Shown one piece after another: positions 32,646 to 42,834 of a stretch of 64,000 bases of DNA (positions are counted from its first letter, which is position 1; every line of letters begins with the position of its first letter). This DNA is from Adiantum capillus-veneris (taxonomy: Eukaryota > Streptophyta > Polypodiopsida > Polypodiales > Pteridaceae): contig CM043965.1 in the NCBI GenBank assembly GCA_014529385.2, forward strand, positions 16,304,912-16,368,911, written 5' to 3'. The notes beneath the pieces were generated by a model that saw nothing but the letters and a program-made list of their open reading frames with translations, was not told the origin of the DNA and searched no databases. The translations under genes and the position numbers were made by a program.

Positions 32646-33231
32646 TGTTAACCCTCATGGCTCACGGACACCCTATCACCTACAACAGACATTGTATTAT
32701 TAACTCGGTAGAGTCAGGTACCGGGCTTGTCGGTCCAATAGGAAAAGGGTAAGAGTGATCGCCGATGAGAGGTGCACTCTAACTGGAACATTCAAGGGAT
32801 TAGTTGGCTAAGCATGGGTGCCCAAGTGTGAATGGGGCGAGCTCATATAAAAGTCAACTAATCCTAAAATTCACTCATTCTCTCATTTGTGCAATTGAAG
32901 AGTGCTCTTGCTCCATCTCCATATTCTGCTTCTTCATCTCCTTGTGTGTGTGTGTGTGTGTGTGTATCCGTGACAGAGAGAGGGAGAGTGTGTGCGATCG
33001 AGCATTGTGGCGGCATGACGGCGGTGAGGCAGTTGAGCGTCGCATAGCAACGTATCCCTCTTCTTTGCGGCAAGGAATCCTCCACGACAGGAAGTATAGA
33101 GCGATGAGTGACACACCAACGCCATCTCTGAGCTTACTAGTTTAGGCTTGTTGTGTGCTTGGAGCCATTTGTGGCTTGCACAAATTGTATCTGCAAGTTC
33201 CTTGCATTGACACGTGCGACATACGCGCACA
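32646..33231 (+). mobile_element. 3' LTR of Asp-PBS gypsy copy 2 (plus strand)
   Basis: An inverted copy of 224-845: starts TGTTAACCCTCATGG and ends GCGCACA. It follows a polypurine tract, so it is a 3' LTR. The microsatellite here is (GT)n at 32943-32967 plus a short GA run. It abuts Copia-C RT at 33232. Confidence 0.82.
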
Positions 33232-34286
33232 ATGACACATGGACTTTATGTGATTTGCCTCCTAGCAAAAAGGCCATTGGTACAAAGTGGGTTTACGAGT
33301 TGAAACGCAAGCCGGATGGTGAGATCCATTGCCATAAGGCTCGACTTGTTGCAAAGGGTTATGCACATCAAAAAGGCATAGATTATGAAGAGACTTTTTC
33401 TCCCACTTGTCGTATGACTACTGTGCATTTTCTATGTGCATTGGTAGCTCATCTTGGTTGGGATGTACATCAATCAGACATTGTTACTGCTTTCTTGAAT
33501 GGTGACATATTTGAGGAAGTTTATGTAACGCAGCCTCACGGTTTTGTCAAGAAAGGACAAGAGGACAAAGTGTGCAAATGTAAGAAGGCTTTGTATGGGT
33601 TGAAGCAATCTCCTCGTGCTTGGTATGAGAAAGCTGACACTCATTTGGTCAAACAAGGCTTTTGTAAGAGTCCAACAGAAAGCACATTGTATGTAAAGCA
33701 TGAGGGTGATGTACTTCTCATGGTGGTTCTTTATGTCGATGATTTGCTGATCACTGGACCAAATAAGAGACATATTCTTGAATTTAAGGCTGAGTTGAAT
33801 GCTACTTTCAAGATGAAAGATTTGGGGATGTTGCATCATTACTTGGGTATATTGTTTAAGCAATGTGATGCTGGTATTGCCTTGTGTCAGAAAAGTTACA
33901 TAGAGACATTGCTATGTAAGTTTGGACTTGAGGATTGCAAACCTATTGCCACTCCCATGAAAACAGGTTTGAAATTGAGTCTTCATGATGCTGGTGATCT
34001 TGCAAATATCACTCTTTACCAAATTGTTGTTGGATGCCTCATTTATGTATGCAACACAAGGCCAGATATTCAGTTTGCAATCTCACAAGTCAGTAAATTT
34101 ATGCATAGCCCAGTGGCATTGGCGCGCTGTCAAGAGGATTTTCCGCTACCTCAATGGCACTTTACATCTTGTCTTGTTTTATCCCAAGGGGGGATCATTG
34201 CCGCCATACTTACATGCTTCCCACCTTTGTCTTTTGATGATTGGGAAATATGTGGGGTCAATCTGAAGGTGGGTTGGGGCAAATAA
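33153..34286 (+). CDS. pol: Copia-C reverse transcriptase, open frame fused to gypsy LTR start codon
   Basis: A 377-codon frame. The first about 26 residues come from the end of the gypsy LTR; copia RT begins at 'NDTWTLCDLPPSKKAIGTKW'. Motif A is 'HQSDIVTAFLNG' and motif C is 'LYVDDLLIT', both catalytic positions intact, unlike Copia-1. 'GLKQSPRAWYEK' and 'LGMLHHYLGI' follow, then 'CLIYVCNTRPDIQFAISQVS'. Near 34110 a frameshift takes the reading out of the RT-RNase H connection, and similarity to Copia-1 ends near 34215. The RT part is 97% of the expected domain but lacks RNase H. It is a truncated fragment that happens to stay open. Confidence 0.85.
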   Translation: MCLEPFVACTNCICKFLALTRATYAHNDTWTLCDLPPSKKAIGTKWVYELKRKPDGEIHCHKARLVAKGYAHQKGIDYEETFSPTCRMTTVHFLCALVAHLGWDVHQSDIVTAFLNGDIFEEVYVTQPHGFVKKGQEDKVCKCKKALYGLKQSPRAWYEKADTHLVKQGFCKSPTESTLYVKHEGDVLLMVVLYVDDLLITGPNKRHILEFKAELNATFKMKDLGMLHHYLGILFKQCDAGIALCQKSYIETLLCKFGLEDCKPIATPMKTGLKLSLHDAGDLANITLYQIVVGCLIYVCNTRPDIQFAISQVSKFMHSPVALARCQEDFPLPQWHFTSCLVLSQGGIIAAILTCFPPLSFDDWEICGVNLKVGWGK

Positions 34287-34673
34287 GTTTACTGTTACTG
34301 CCTGATTGTTCTCCCCCATAAATTTAATTTTCCATTTTGGCCTTGCCTCTTTAAACAATTCAATGGTCCGCTCTAATAGGTCTTCATTCATGTAGCTACC
34401 CTCACCATCTGGCAGATTGCCAGCAATAGCTCCTTCTTCTTCTCTGTGGTAAGCCATTTGAGTAGTGAATAGGGAAGTTCTGGTTCAGGAACCTCCTTTC
34501 GTAACTACTATGGATTGATGTGTTTCAACAAATATGATCTCAATAAATGGTGTTTGTAGAGGAGGTTCCTGACCACAACCTCTCTTGTTACTTTTGAGTG
34601 TTCTTCTGGTAGATGGGATTACTCTAAATGAGTAGGTTTGCTTGCGAGCTACTCGCTCAAGCACATGCTCCAT
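34179..34673 (-). pseudogene. Minus-strand frame with one stop, unrecognised, probably retroelement debris
   Basis: Two frames in the same register (34673-34485 and 34457-34179) separated by one stop. The right part is basic ('RTLKSNKRGCGQEPP') and the left part is acidic to mixed ('NEDLLERTIELFKEARPKW'). Its last 20 residues run into Copia-C on the other strand. No family was recognised. Confidence 0.3.
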
Positions 34674-34932
34674 GACTCGGGGAGGTCACCTAAGAAAACT
34701 TTAACCTATCATGAGTTCAACATAAGGGTATTTAAAGTCCTTGAAACTTACATAAATATATATATAGAAGAATACTATTTTTTCAAATTTGGAAAAAACT
34801 TACAAATTTTAAAAGAAAAGGGTAAATTATATTTCTAAAAAATTTCACAGATAAGGGGTTTTACAAACATGTCTTGAACGCACGTGATATGGTAATTTTA
34901 CATATACTCAACCCCTCGAGCTCCATGATTGG
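34674..34932. other. AT-rich spacer, nothing recognised
   Basis: No open frame, repeat or LTR boundary recognised. Confidence 0.4.
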
Positions 34933-35343
34933 TCAGGGATAGCTATCCCTTATTGTTGTGGCATTCACTTTTTTGAGATTTACACATACACGCAATTTCT
35001 CATTTTTCTTGGGGACAACCACAATGGGTGACACCCAGTCTATGTGTTCAATCTCATAAATGAACTCCACCTCTTTAAGCTTGTCAATCTCCTCTTTGAT
35101 TTGTTTGGCCAATGTATCATTATAGGTATAGGGACGTTGTCTGGAGGGTTTGGCATCAGGCTTCAAGGGGATCGAATGTTGACATATCAATGGATCCACT
35201 TCTTTGAGGTCCTTATGTGACCAAGCAAAAACATCTCTATACTCCTTAAGGATTCTGATGAGCATCTCTCTTCTTCTATGCTCAAATCCGCTGCTATGTA
35301 GACCGGTCTTGAATCCTCCCTCGGTTTTTCTAGGTCTAGTCAT
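34933..35343 (-). pseudogene. pol: Gypsy relative of the Giant: RT N-terminal part
   Basis: 137-codon frame: 'ILKEYRDVFAWSHKDLKEVD', 'CQHSIPLKPDAKPSRQRPY', 'EEIDKLKEVEFIYEIEH' and 'WVSPIVVVPKKNEKLRVCV' are the standard start of Ty3/gypsy RT. It ends before the motif A Asp, at the 34930 break. It follows, on the same strand, a linker and protease that match the Giant element, so it shows that an RT-bearing relative exists or existed. Confidence 0.88.
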
Positions 35344-36350
35344 TTGGCATTTTTAGGGCTATCATATGATTCATTTTCTTTTTTCTCCCTTATTGGTTGA
35401 TCCATCACTATTTTCCTATCCTAGATGGTGATTTTTTTATAGTGTGAAGGGACATTCATCTCCTTTTGTTTTACTGTGCTCTCTTCCTCTTAGCTTTCTA
35501 TCTCTGTAATCCATACTTCACTCAATGTTTTCTTGAGTTCTTGATATTTCTTTTTACGCTCCACTTGGGTCCATTTTGGTTCCTTGAACTTATCCCTTCC
35601 TAGTTCTTTTGGCTTCTTATGTTTCATTTCCTTTCCAGTATTTTGAGCTTGTGTCCTCAAGCTCCTAATGATTTCCTTTGTTTTTATGTCCTGAGTTTTT
35701 GTGAATCGACCTCAGATTTTGTCTTTTACATAATCTTCAACTTTTACAAGCATTAAGAACTGTGTTTTACCTTTCACTTTTTGGCATCGTATTTTTTGTG
35801 GCCATGGTTAAAGCTCTCTTCTTCCTATAGCATTGTTGCCGTCTAGGTTTTTGATTTGAAAGGCCATAGAAACTAACATCCGCTACGGTCTCCTCTTGAT
35901 CACTAGGGTTATCAGAGCACTCATTGATTGCATCATTGTCGAATTCAAAATGCTTTGGAGAGTTTTAGAACAACTCTTCCTCCTCCTTTTCATCGTGCTC
36001 TATAGTTTTGGGTTCATTTGAGGCTTGACACTCATCTTCTCCTTTAATTGCAGTGACCATAATATGGTATCACATCATAGCTATCCTTGTCACAGAACTT
36101 TGTCGTAAAACCGTCTTCAATGGCACACACATCCAAGGTTGCAAGAATGTGTTCTTATTCCAAAGTCTCTAGTGCCTCATCTAGAAAGGGTTTTGGGATA
36201 TAGTCTTTGTCTTCTAAAGCCCTTTCTAGGATTTTTGAAGATAAAATACCCCATTGGCTGCATGTTTTGGAAAGTTCTCCTTTTCCAAAACTTTTTCTTT
36301 GATTTGAGGAGCGCATTGTTTTTCTATTGGTTATTTCTCTAAACTCTTGC
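35344..36350 (-). pseudogene. Gypsy relative: protease-RT linker (decayed)
   Basis: On the minus strand broken frames include 'DKDYIPKPFLDEALETLE' followed by 'LATLDVCA', matching the Giant's 'DEAYVPEPFPEHFFEPFE ... LATMDVCV' at about 45840-45930. Many stops. It links the RT fragment to the protease across the LINE-like insertion. Confidence 0.6.
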
Positions 36351-37110
36351 TTTTTTTTTTTTACAAAACTCACAATTTGAATTGTATTAATCACAACGAC
36401 AAAATTACAAAACAACCTCAAGCTCAGGCTGAGCCTTGAGGTGTTGAAGATTACAAATTGCATTTCTACAGCCTCTCATCAAGGCTAATCATAACTGGCT
36501 TTACAAAGTAGCTAAACTAAAGTTCAGTGCTTTTACTTATTGCATGTAGACAAAATGGCATGGTAACCCTAGACCAATCTCTCGAGTCTTGCTTGCTTCC
36601 GAGCATATAGATCATCACTCTGATGTCTTGTATAGTCTCTAAGAAGCTTGCCACATCAAGTTCTCTCTCAAACACACGTCAGTTCCTCTCCCGCCATATA
36701 TGGTGAAAGAAGAAGTACCTGATAGTTTGAGTGCAGATAAGAAGAGCAAGAGTTTCCATCTTTTTTCCACCAAGGAACAATCAGGCTTGAAGAACCTAAT
36801 CTGCCATGTCCTTTGGATCCACTTGCAGGTTTTCCCAGCCAAGCCTAATGTCTTGTATAGTCTCTAAGAAGCTTGCCACATCGAGTTCTCTCTCAAACAC
36901 ACGTCGGTTCCTCTCCCGCCATATATGGTGAAAGAAGAAGTACCTGATAGTTTGAGTGCAGATAAGAAGAGCAGGACTTTCCATCTTTTTTCCACCAAGG
37001 AACAATCAGGCTTGAAGAACCTAATCTGCCATGTCCTTTGGATCCACTTGCAGGTTTTCCCAGCCAAGCCTTTGATTGCCTGGCATTCCATTCACAATCT
37101 AAAGCTCTGC
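36351..37110 (-). mobile_element. LINE-like 3' tail (5'-truncated), inserted in gypsy relative
   Basis: On the minus strand it ends in A12 (plus strand T at 36351-36362). Frames contain 'HHIWRERNRRVFERELDV' and 'WENLQVDPKDMAD', resembling the C-terminal zf-RVT part of plant LINEs ('W-x-ERN-R-F'). Both flanks belong to the gypsy relative. No target-site duplication was recognised. It contains a 225-bp tandem duplication. Confidence 0.6.
36625..37074. repeat. 225-bp direct tandem duplication in LINE-like tail
   Basis: Unit one 36625-36849 and unit two 36850-37074 both start GTCTTGTATAGTCTCTAAGA and end at the TTTTCCCAGCCAAGCC block. They differ at only a few positions. Confidence 0.92.
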
Positions 37111-37575
37111 ACATCCACAATTGTTTAGACTTTCCTAACCATGATGAAGTTCATATCCGGCTAATGTAGTTGAATTGAACTCTTCAATAGGAGTTCTCAT
37201 CACATCCTTTTAACTATGGTCTTTCAATTTTATCTTGGTTATGATCTCCATGTTCCTTAGGTAAATATGGTCATACCCCCAATCTAGGATTATTTTTAAC
37301 TGTCTCATGAAGCTCTTCCCAGTATGATGTCATAGTTGTTCTTCTTGCCAAAATCAACAATGGCAAATGTATGCTAATATTTGATTTTGCAAGAGGTGAC
37401 AAATATTTTCTCTAGAAGTCCTAGGGGTCTCTCCATATAACCATCTGTAAGCTATAGTTCCATTCTGGTTGCTCTCAAAATAGGTCTTCCCCATTTCTTC
37501 CACATTTCTTTTGTAGCAATGGCTACCCCAGCACCACTGTCAAGAATTGTCATGGTGGTGACACCTTGAAATTCC
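37111..37575 (-). pseudogene. pol: Gypsy relative: retropepsin segment matching the Giant
   Basis: On the minus strand 'MTILDSGAGVAIATKEMWKK' gives an intact D-S-G-A active site, then 'WGRPILRATRMEL', 'DGYMERPLGLLE', 'HTFAIVDFGKKNNYDIILG' and 'DWGYDHIYLRN'. The same order and phrases occur in the Giant at 45290-45640. A stop and a frameshift break it. It is placed upstream (minus strand) of the linker and RT fragment. Confidence 0.82.
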
Positions 37576-37774
37576 ATAGGAAGAGTCAAGTTGCCATCTT
37601 CTCCTTGACAATATTCCCCAACTTTGTTTAATCACCCTACATGGCTCAACTACCCGGTCTTCCCCAAACCAAGAGAGAAACCTTTACTTGCATATACGAG
37701 GAAGGCAATCAAGCAAATGATTAGACTGGTGTCGGGGAGCTCCTCTCCCATGCTAAGGAAGATACCATGAAGAT
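37576..37774. other. Short unassigned stretch
   Basis: Continuation of the degraded gypsy relative is likely, but I see no diagnostic motif. Confidence 0.35.
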
Positions 37775-38290
37775 GTGGCTTTAGTCAACTGCACTAGTTC
37801 TCGTGCCAGCGCCAGCTGCACCAGTTCTAGTGTCAACACCAGCGCAGTGTTGAGTGTCAGAGCCTTGAGAGTCAGTGGTGCAGTCATACCAGTACCAGTT
37901 GCACCAGTCCAGTCTCCAGTGCCAAAGTGTTGGAGCGTTTTGAAGTACCAATCTCCAGTGACAGAGTGCTGGAGCGTTTTGAAAACCAGTTCCAGTGTCG
38001 GCATCAGTTGCACCAGTGTCCAGTGTCAACCCCAGCTACACCAGTGTCCATTGTGTACCAGTCTCCAGTGCCAGAGTGCCGGAGCATTTTGAAGTACCAG
38101 TCTCTAATGCCAGAGTGTCGAAGCATTTTGACAACCAATTCCTTTGTAAGTGTCAGCTGCACCAGTTCTAGTGTCAGTGACAGCTGCACCAGTGTCTAGT
38201 ATCTAGCAATAGTTGCATCAGCGAACAGAGTCAACACAAGTATTATCAGAGCCAGTTGTACCAGTTCCAACATCAGAGCCAGTATGATCA
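37775..38290. repeat. CCAGTGYCAG / CACCAGTTC minisatellite
   Basis: A higher-order imperfect repeat. The short word 'CCAGT' recurs at about 10-20 bp spacing, organised into larger units such as 'GTACCAGTCTCCAGTGCCAGAG' (cut: CCAGTCTCCAGTGCCAGAG) plus 'TGGAGCGTTTTGAA' seen at least four times. The repeat keeps long frames open on both strands; I regard these as by-products. Confidence 0.85.
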
Positions 38291-38942
38291 GAATCAGTAT
38301 TCAAGTATTGAGCCATGGAGCTTAAAGCAAGCTAAGAATAGCATCTAAAGGGGCAAAAAATAGGAAAAAGCAGGGATTACACATGCCAGGTAGAAGCTAA
38401 ATAAAGATAAAGGGAGAGGCTAAAAATAGAGGATGGATGCGCCTTAAAAAGGAGAGAGTTTTTTTTTTACATGAAGGAAGGGAGATACATAGTTTTAACA
38501 GAGAAGAAAAAGAAAAGAAACGTGCGTGCATGCATGAGCAAGGAGTAGCCACACTCATCTCTCTCTCTCTCTCGGACAAGCATGGAGATGAAGGGAGAAG
38601 CCACATTTAGACTTGAATGTTGCAGAATCCAAGGGTAGTTGAAGGAAATTTCCATCATCATCATCAGCTAGAGATTGATTAAATATCCGGAGAAGTCTAG
38701 GTGTCGTTAAGAGCTCACTTAATCTTGAAAAAGGGAGCTTGAACTCCTAGTTTTTAGTGTATCCAAGGGATGGTGCTACTAGCAGCCCACCTTGGCTATT
38801 GATTAAGTTGTACTCAAGCATTATTCAGTTAATTATTGATTACGGTGGTTTCAAGATCTTTCACTCTATTGTTCTTCTCTTTCACACCTCCCACAGCCAG
38901 AGGCCCCGGCTCACGTTTCGAACACATATTTCCCAACATCTT
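38291..38942. other. Flank left of the Giant; probable end of an older element
   Basis: No gene. Its end, TTTCCCAACATCTT, joins across the Giant to TTTGGTGGACCCC at 56385, which together look like an LTR end (...CCCAACA) followed by a primer-site-like TTTGGTGG sequence. The Giant therefore seems to have hit the LTR/primer-site boundary of an older element. A short (CT)n lies near 38560. Confidence 0.4.
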
Positions 38943-39862
38943 TGTTAGCGGCAAGTTAACTTGGATACCGTTTTCCGGAGCTCTCATTGTAAAAACACTT
39001 ATTATTTTGATAAATCGGGAATATTGTAACTCCTATTTTATGGATAAATCTTTGTAATAGATGATCTCGGGGCTAGAAACTTCCAGATTGTATCAACTAG
39101 TCAGTACCCATGTTTAGTTAGAGCTCCCAAATTATTAGTTTTGACCATCAAAAACCTTTGCTAAGATGTAAAAGTCAATTTTTGTAAGTTATTATGAAGG
39201 TTTGGATAATGAAATACACAGCGTGAGCTAACGACGCTCACTTCTCTCCTTCTTGCGCTTCCTGCTCCCTCCTCGGTTGTCACATTGTAGTCACGTTTAT
39301 TGCATTGCAACTACAGGTAAGAGCTCTACGCATTGACGTAAACACATCACAATATTTCGTAGTTTTTGGCATCGCCGACCCGCGGTCTAATTTCATCATA
39401 AGTAGGAATTTACACTTCAAACTCGAAAACTAAGCATAGGCGGGGTATTGGGGCATCATTGCTAAGCATTTAGATGCATTCTAGGTCGAAAACGACTATG
39501 TCAAAAATCCACTACTGTTAATAATCGCGATTTTGGCACGTGACCTAAAGTGGAATTTGAGACCATAAGCATGTGTGCTTAGGTCTTATAAACATGTCCT
39601 TAAAGTTTCGTTACGTTTGGATGTCATTTGATGTTGTGACAGATGTGATTTGTTGCCGATGAGCGATTGGCTTTTGGTGATTTCAGTCACTTGAGTGTAG
39701 CTTGAGATAGATGCGAGTTGTTTGTTTTTTTCCAAGAGATTGACAACCTCTTGTAGCTCTATGCACTACTCAAGTCAGCTTCGTTCCATGGATTGGCAAT
39801 TTAATCGCGGTTCTCACTAATTTTGTAATAAGATAGGAGTGAGGTTAAACACACGTCCCACA
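38943..39862 (+). mobile_element. Giant 5' LTR
   Basis: 920 bp, TG...CA. It diverges visibly from the 3' LTR (many substitutions in the first 140 bp, fewer later), so the insertion is not recent. It carries a splice-donor-like CAG|GTAAGAG at 39314-39321 and a degenerate palindrome half (TTAATAATCGCGATTTT) near 39518. Confidence 0.95.
39317..39322 (+). promoter_or_regulatory. Candidate splice donor in Giant LTR
   Basis: CAG|GTAAGA, kept in the 3' LTR at 55828-55836. A donor in the LTR would allow spliced subgenomic RNAs. Speculative. Confidence 0.35.
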
Positions 39863-39864
39863 TT

Positions 39865-39887
39865 TGGCGCCGCTATCGGGGATCGAA
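39865..39887 (+). other. Giant primer-binding site (tRNA-Asp-like)
   Basis: TGGCGCCGCTATCGGGGATC continuing GAA matches the complement of plant tRNA-Asp (TGGCGCCGTTGCCGGGGATC) with three changes, starting two bases after the LTR. Confidence 0.85.
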
Positions 39888-40556
39888 GAGACCTAAACTA
39901 GGGAAAAACACGAACGTCTTGTGAAGTTATCCTTTAAATTCCTTTAGGATCTCCTACAGTAAAAACTTTCTTTTTAGAAATCGCTTAGCTTAAGATTGTT
40001 GTCTTTTGCTATGTAGAGGTAGCTTGGAAGTAATCGTACTTGTTGAGTGACTTTAGGATTGTAGGATTGTAGAGTTAAATTAGGATTTTGAGAATGATTG
40101 ATAGACAAGACAAGTCTTAAGATCAATGCTCAAGAAACCATAAAAAACAAAAAAACGAGTGTTTGTGGACACTTTCCACAAACCCATTGCATGAGAATGT
40201 AGGAGTAGGGTAAGTAGGATCCGAAGTGGATTTCAGAACATTGCTCTCTCCAAAAGAATCATTGTGAGTTGTTATTTGAAGTTGCAAAATTCCATGTCTA
40301 CGGCTAGAAAAAGCACGAAAAGACTCCAAACCACTCAATCCGACTGGAGAGTATGCTTAGAAGTTGTATGAACCAGTGGGTAAGCTCAAGGACACTTTGA
40401 GGTAAAAATTTCAAGAGTTTGCAAAAACTCAGATTATTTACTTTTTCTTGATATTTTAGGCCAAAGTAAGTTTTGACTTGATTCCTAAGCTTAAAATAGC
40501 TCCTGAAAAGACTATCCATTGAAAAAGTGCAAAAAAATGTTCATTTTAAGCCTGAA
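39888..40556 (+). other. Giant leader, first part
   Basis: Non-coding. A half-palindrome GATTATTTAC lies at about 40432-40441, before the first full palindrome. Confidence 0.5.
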
Positions 40557-41421
40557 GTAAATAATCGTGATTATTTATTTTCAGCTCAAAATTGACCAAG
40601 GTTGATACCAGTGACTCATTGCATGTGTACAAACAACTTTGTAAAGGCACAAAAGATTTGGATCACCAAACTGGCAAAAAACTGGGTAAAAACTAAAGTT
40701 TGTACTGACTTTTTAAAACTTGAGTGTAAATAGGAGAAATAATTGTCCAAAGTCAATGAAAATTTGATTCATAGGCTTATATTAATGTGATAGACATATG
40801 TACATGCTCACTTGATCAAAAAGATGCAAAATTTTGCCAGAAGTAAATAATCGTGATTATTTACATCTACCTCATTTTTCAACTTTTTTGACTAAGTTAG
40901 CATACCACTAGTTTTACGATGTTGTAATAAGCCCACAAACCAAATTTGGTAATATTTGGATCATTGGATGGAAAATTGTGACTAAAATTTGTAAAGTCGG
41001 TCTGCGGACAGAAAAATGATGACCATTTGACCAAAAATAGTCCAAACTTGATGAAACTTGGCTAGAGACCTTAAGTTGAATTGTTTAACAGATCTATGTC
41101 AAGATTGGGACAAAAACTTGGAAAAAATTAGCTAGAGTAAATAATCATGATTATTTACATCTGCTTCAAAAATTGACAATCTTGCACATTTGAGCATACC
41201 ACAAGGTCAAGCATATCAAGTAGATCACACAAATCAATTTTGGTGAAATTTGGATCACAAAAGTGAGACTTAAGCCAGATTCTAGAAATCAAAGATTGCG
41301 AACACGAAACTTGAACAGATTTTGTTGAAACTTGTCCAAGGACTTTAACAGATTGTATACTTGGCAAACCAAGCAAAAAAGTGCAAAAATTTGACAAAAG
41401 TAAATAATCATGATTATTTAC
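40557..41421 (+). repeat. Palindrome array 1 in Giant leader (four units of about 290 bp)
   Basis: The near-perfect palindrome AAATAATCGTGATTATTT (with flanking GT and AC) occurs at 40557-40578, 40843-40864, 41137-41158 and 41400-41421, spaced 286, 294 and 263 bp. The last two have CATG for CGTG in the centre. Sequence between them is also alike, for example 'TGAAACTTG' blocks about 110 bp upstream and GTGCAAAA-like words just before, so these are diverged tandem units. The palindrome is better conserved than the spacers. Confidence 0.9.
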
Positions 41422-41830
41422 TACTGCTACACAGAGATACCAATTTTGACTTTTGAGCTTGTATAGTGGTAGGCCAACATAATACAAGGCCACCGGGAAA
41501 TTTTGGGTTCAATCGGATCCAAATTGGTACATGTTCACTCAAAATTCGGGTTGCAGATTAGTCCTTTGATTTTTTGCTAAAGGCAAATCTAAAAGTCTCA
41601 ACTGCTGACTCAATTAGCTTGATTTGTAGTGATACACATAGACCAATCACAATAGCTAGCAAAAATTATACGGTTTTTGTGAAAGAATAGCTAAGTTGAT
41701 CAAATTTGTACAAGAATCAGGTTGCAGACAAGGAATCGGTAGCTTGACAGAAATTGCAATCAAGTCAAGTGGAAATTGACAACAAGTCAATCCAAAGGTA
41801 AGTACTCTATCCAGAGCTTCACAAGTCTTT
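41422..41830 (+). other. Giant leader, last part, with splice-donor-like site
   Basis: Non-coding. CCAAAG|GTAAGTAC at about 41792-41803 is a full plant donor consensus 33 bp before the first gag-block ATG. Confidence 0.45.
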
Positions 41831-42217
41831 ATGAACCTTAGATCTGGTCGGATACTAGGAAATCAGAGCATACTTGGAGAAACCTCCAATAGAGTATCCA
41901 CTGAAGAAATCATGAATCAAGGCATTTCCTTGCACACTATTCTTGAAGAAGTCTCAGACACTTTCTCGGATTCAACATTTGAAATGTCTTCTTATTCGAC
42001 TCGCTCAGAAACTGGAACGACAATGCGCTATAAGCATTTACTCTCATTTTATAAGACTAATCGCCATGGAGCTCAGGTTTACCTAGATCCTAACGAAGAG
42101 TACGCTATTGATGACCATGGTATTGAGTTTGAAGAGGAGATCGGGACAAACAAACAAGAAAAATGTACATGGATAGAAATGGAACTCAATATTTACAAGT
42201 CGAAGACCCTGACGTGA
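41831..42217 (+). CDS. Giant ORF A: N-terminal gag-block frame
   Basis: 128 codons starting MNLRSGRILGNQ. An 'LRSGR' start is often seen at the head of plant gypsy gag frames. It is rich in serine, threonine and glutamate ('EEVSDTFSDSTFEMSSYSTR'), with no fold that I recognise. It is probably the start of the gag polyprotein, separated from the gag domain by stops and shifts at 42217-42830. Confidence 0.5.
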   Translation: MNLRSGRILGNQSILGETSNRVSTEEIMNQGISLHTILEEVSDTFSDSTFEMSSYSTRSETGTTMRYKHLLSFYKTNRHGAQVYLDPNEEYAIDDHGIEFEEEIGTNKQEKCTWIEMELNIYKSKTLT

Positions 42218-42834
42218 TAAACAAATGGGGATTATAAGTAAACACCATAATTCCAGATATGGACGTAAAAGAAGGACCACCAACTTTAGAATTTTAAGGA
42301 TAGGATCAAGTTGATTTGAAACCTTTGAAACGGCTTATTACGAATAATCCTAGGATCGGGGTCTATTGTTGGGAGGATAGAGATGTAAAAGATCTTCTGT
42401 GGACTTCGCATGCCAAATCAGGACAACTAACATTCATGAAGATCATCTATATCTTCAAGATCAAAGATAAGGGATCAGCAGACCTACCTACCTACCTACC
42501 TATTTAGGGATTGTTATAACAACAATTTTGTTATGATGACTCCTGAGGAGGTAGAACAAATCAAATATCAAGGGTATTCCATAAGGGATTGGATATTGGG
42601 ACAAGGACTAGAAACTATTTCAAGGGATGAACATTGTGAGAGATCATTTGAGAGTAATGTTAAGAAACCAAAAACCACCTCATCATGAAGAAAACCGGGT
42701 GACACTAAAGCCAGTCCAGGGCTACATGATTCACTATTTCCAACAGACTGGTTTGAAGGACTCGGAACAGGACCAACTGCCAGGAGACCAGGAGTTGAAC
42801 CAAATAGACATGTCAGACCAACTGATTTTCAAAA
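42218..42834 (+). pseudogene. Giant gag-block, decayed stretch
   Basis: Broken frames (42316-42507, 42627-42890) in the same strand, including a (CTAC)n short repeat at about 42484-42502. No domain recognised. Probably part of the once continuous gag frame. Confidence 0.4.

Noticed and set aside
37753-38199. Repeat-rich frames of 80-105 codons as a secreted or structural protein gene
   Set aside because: Open in several registers on both strands because of the minisatellite; no start context or domain.
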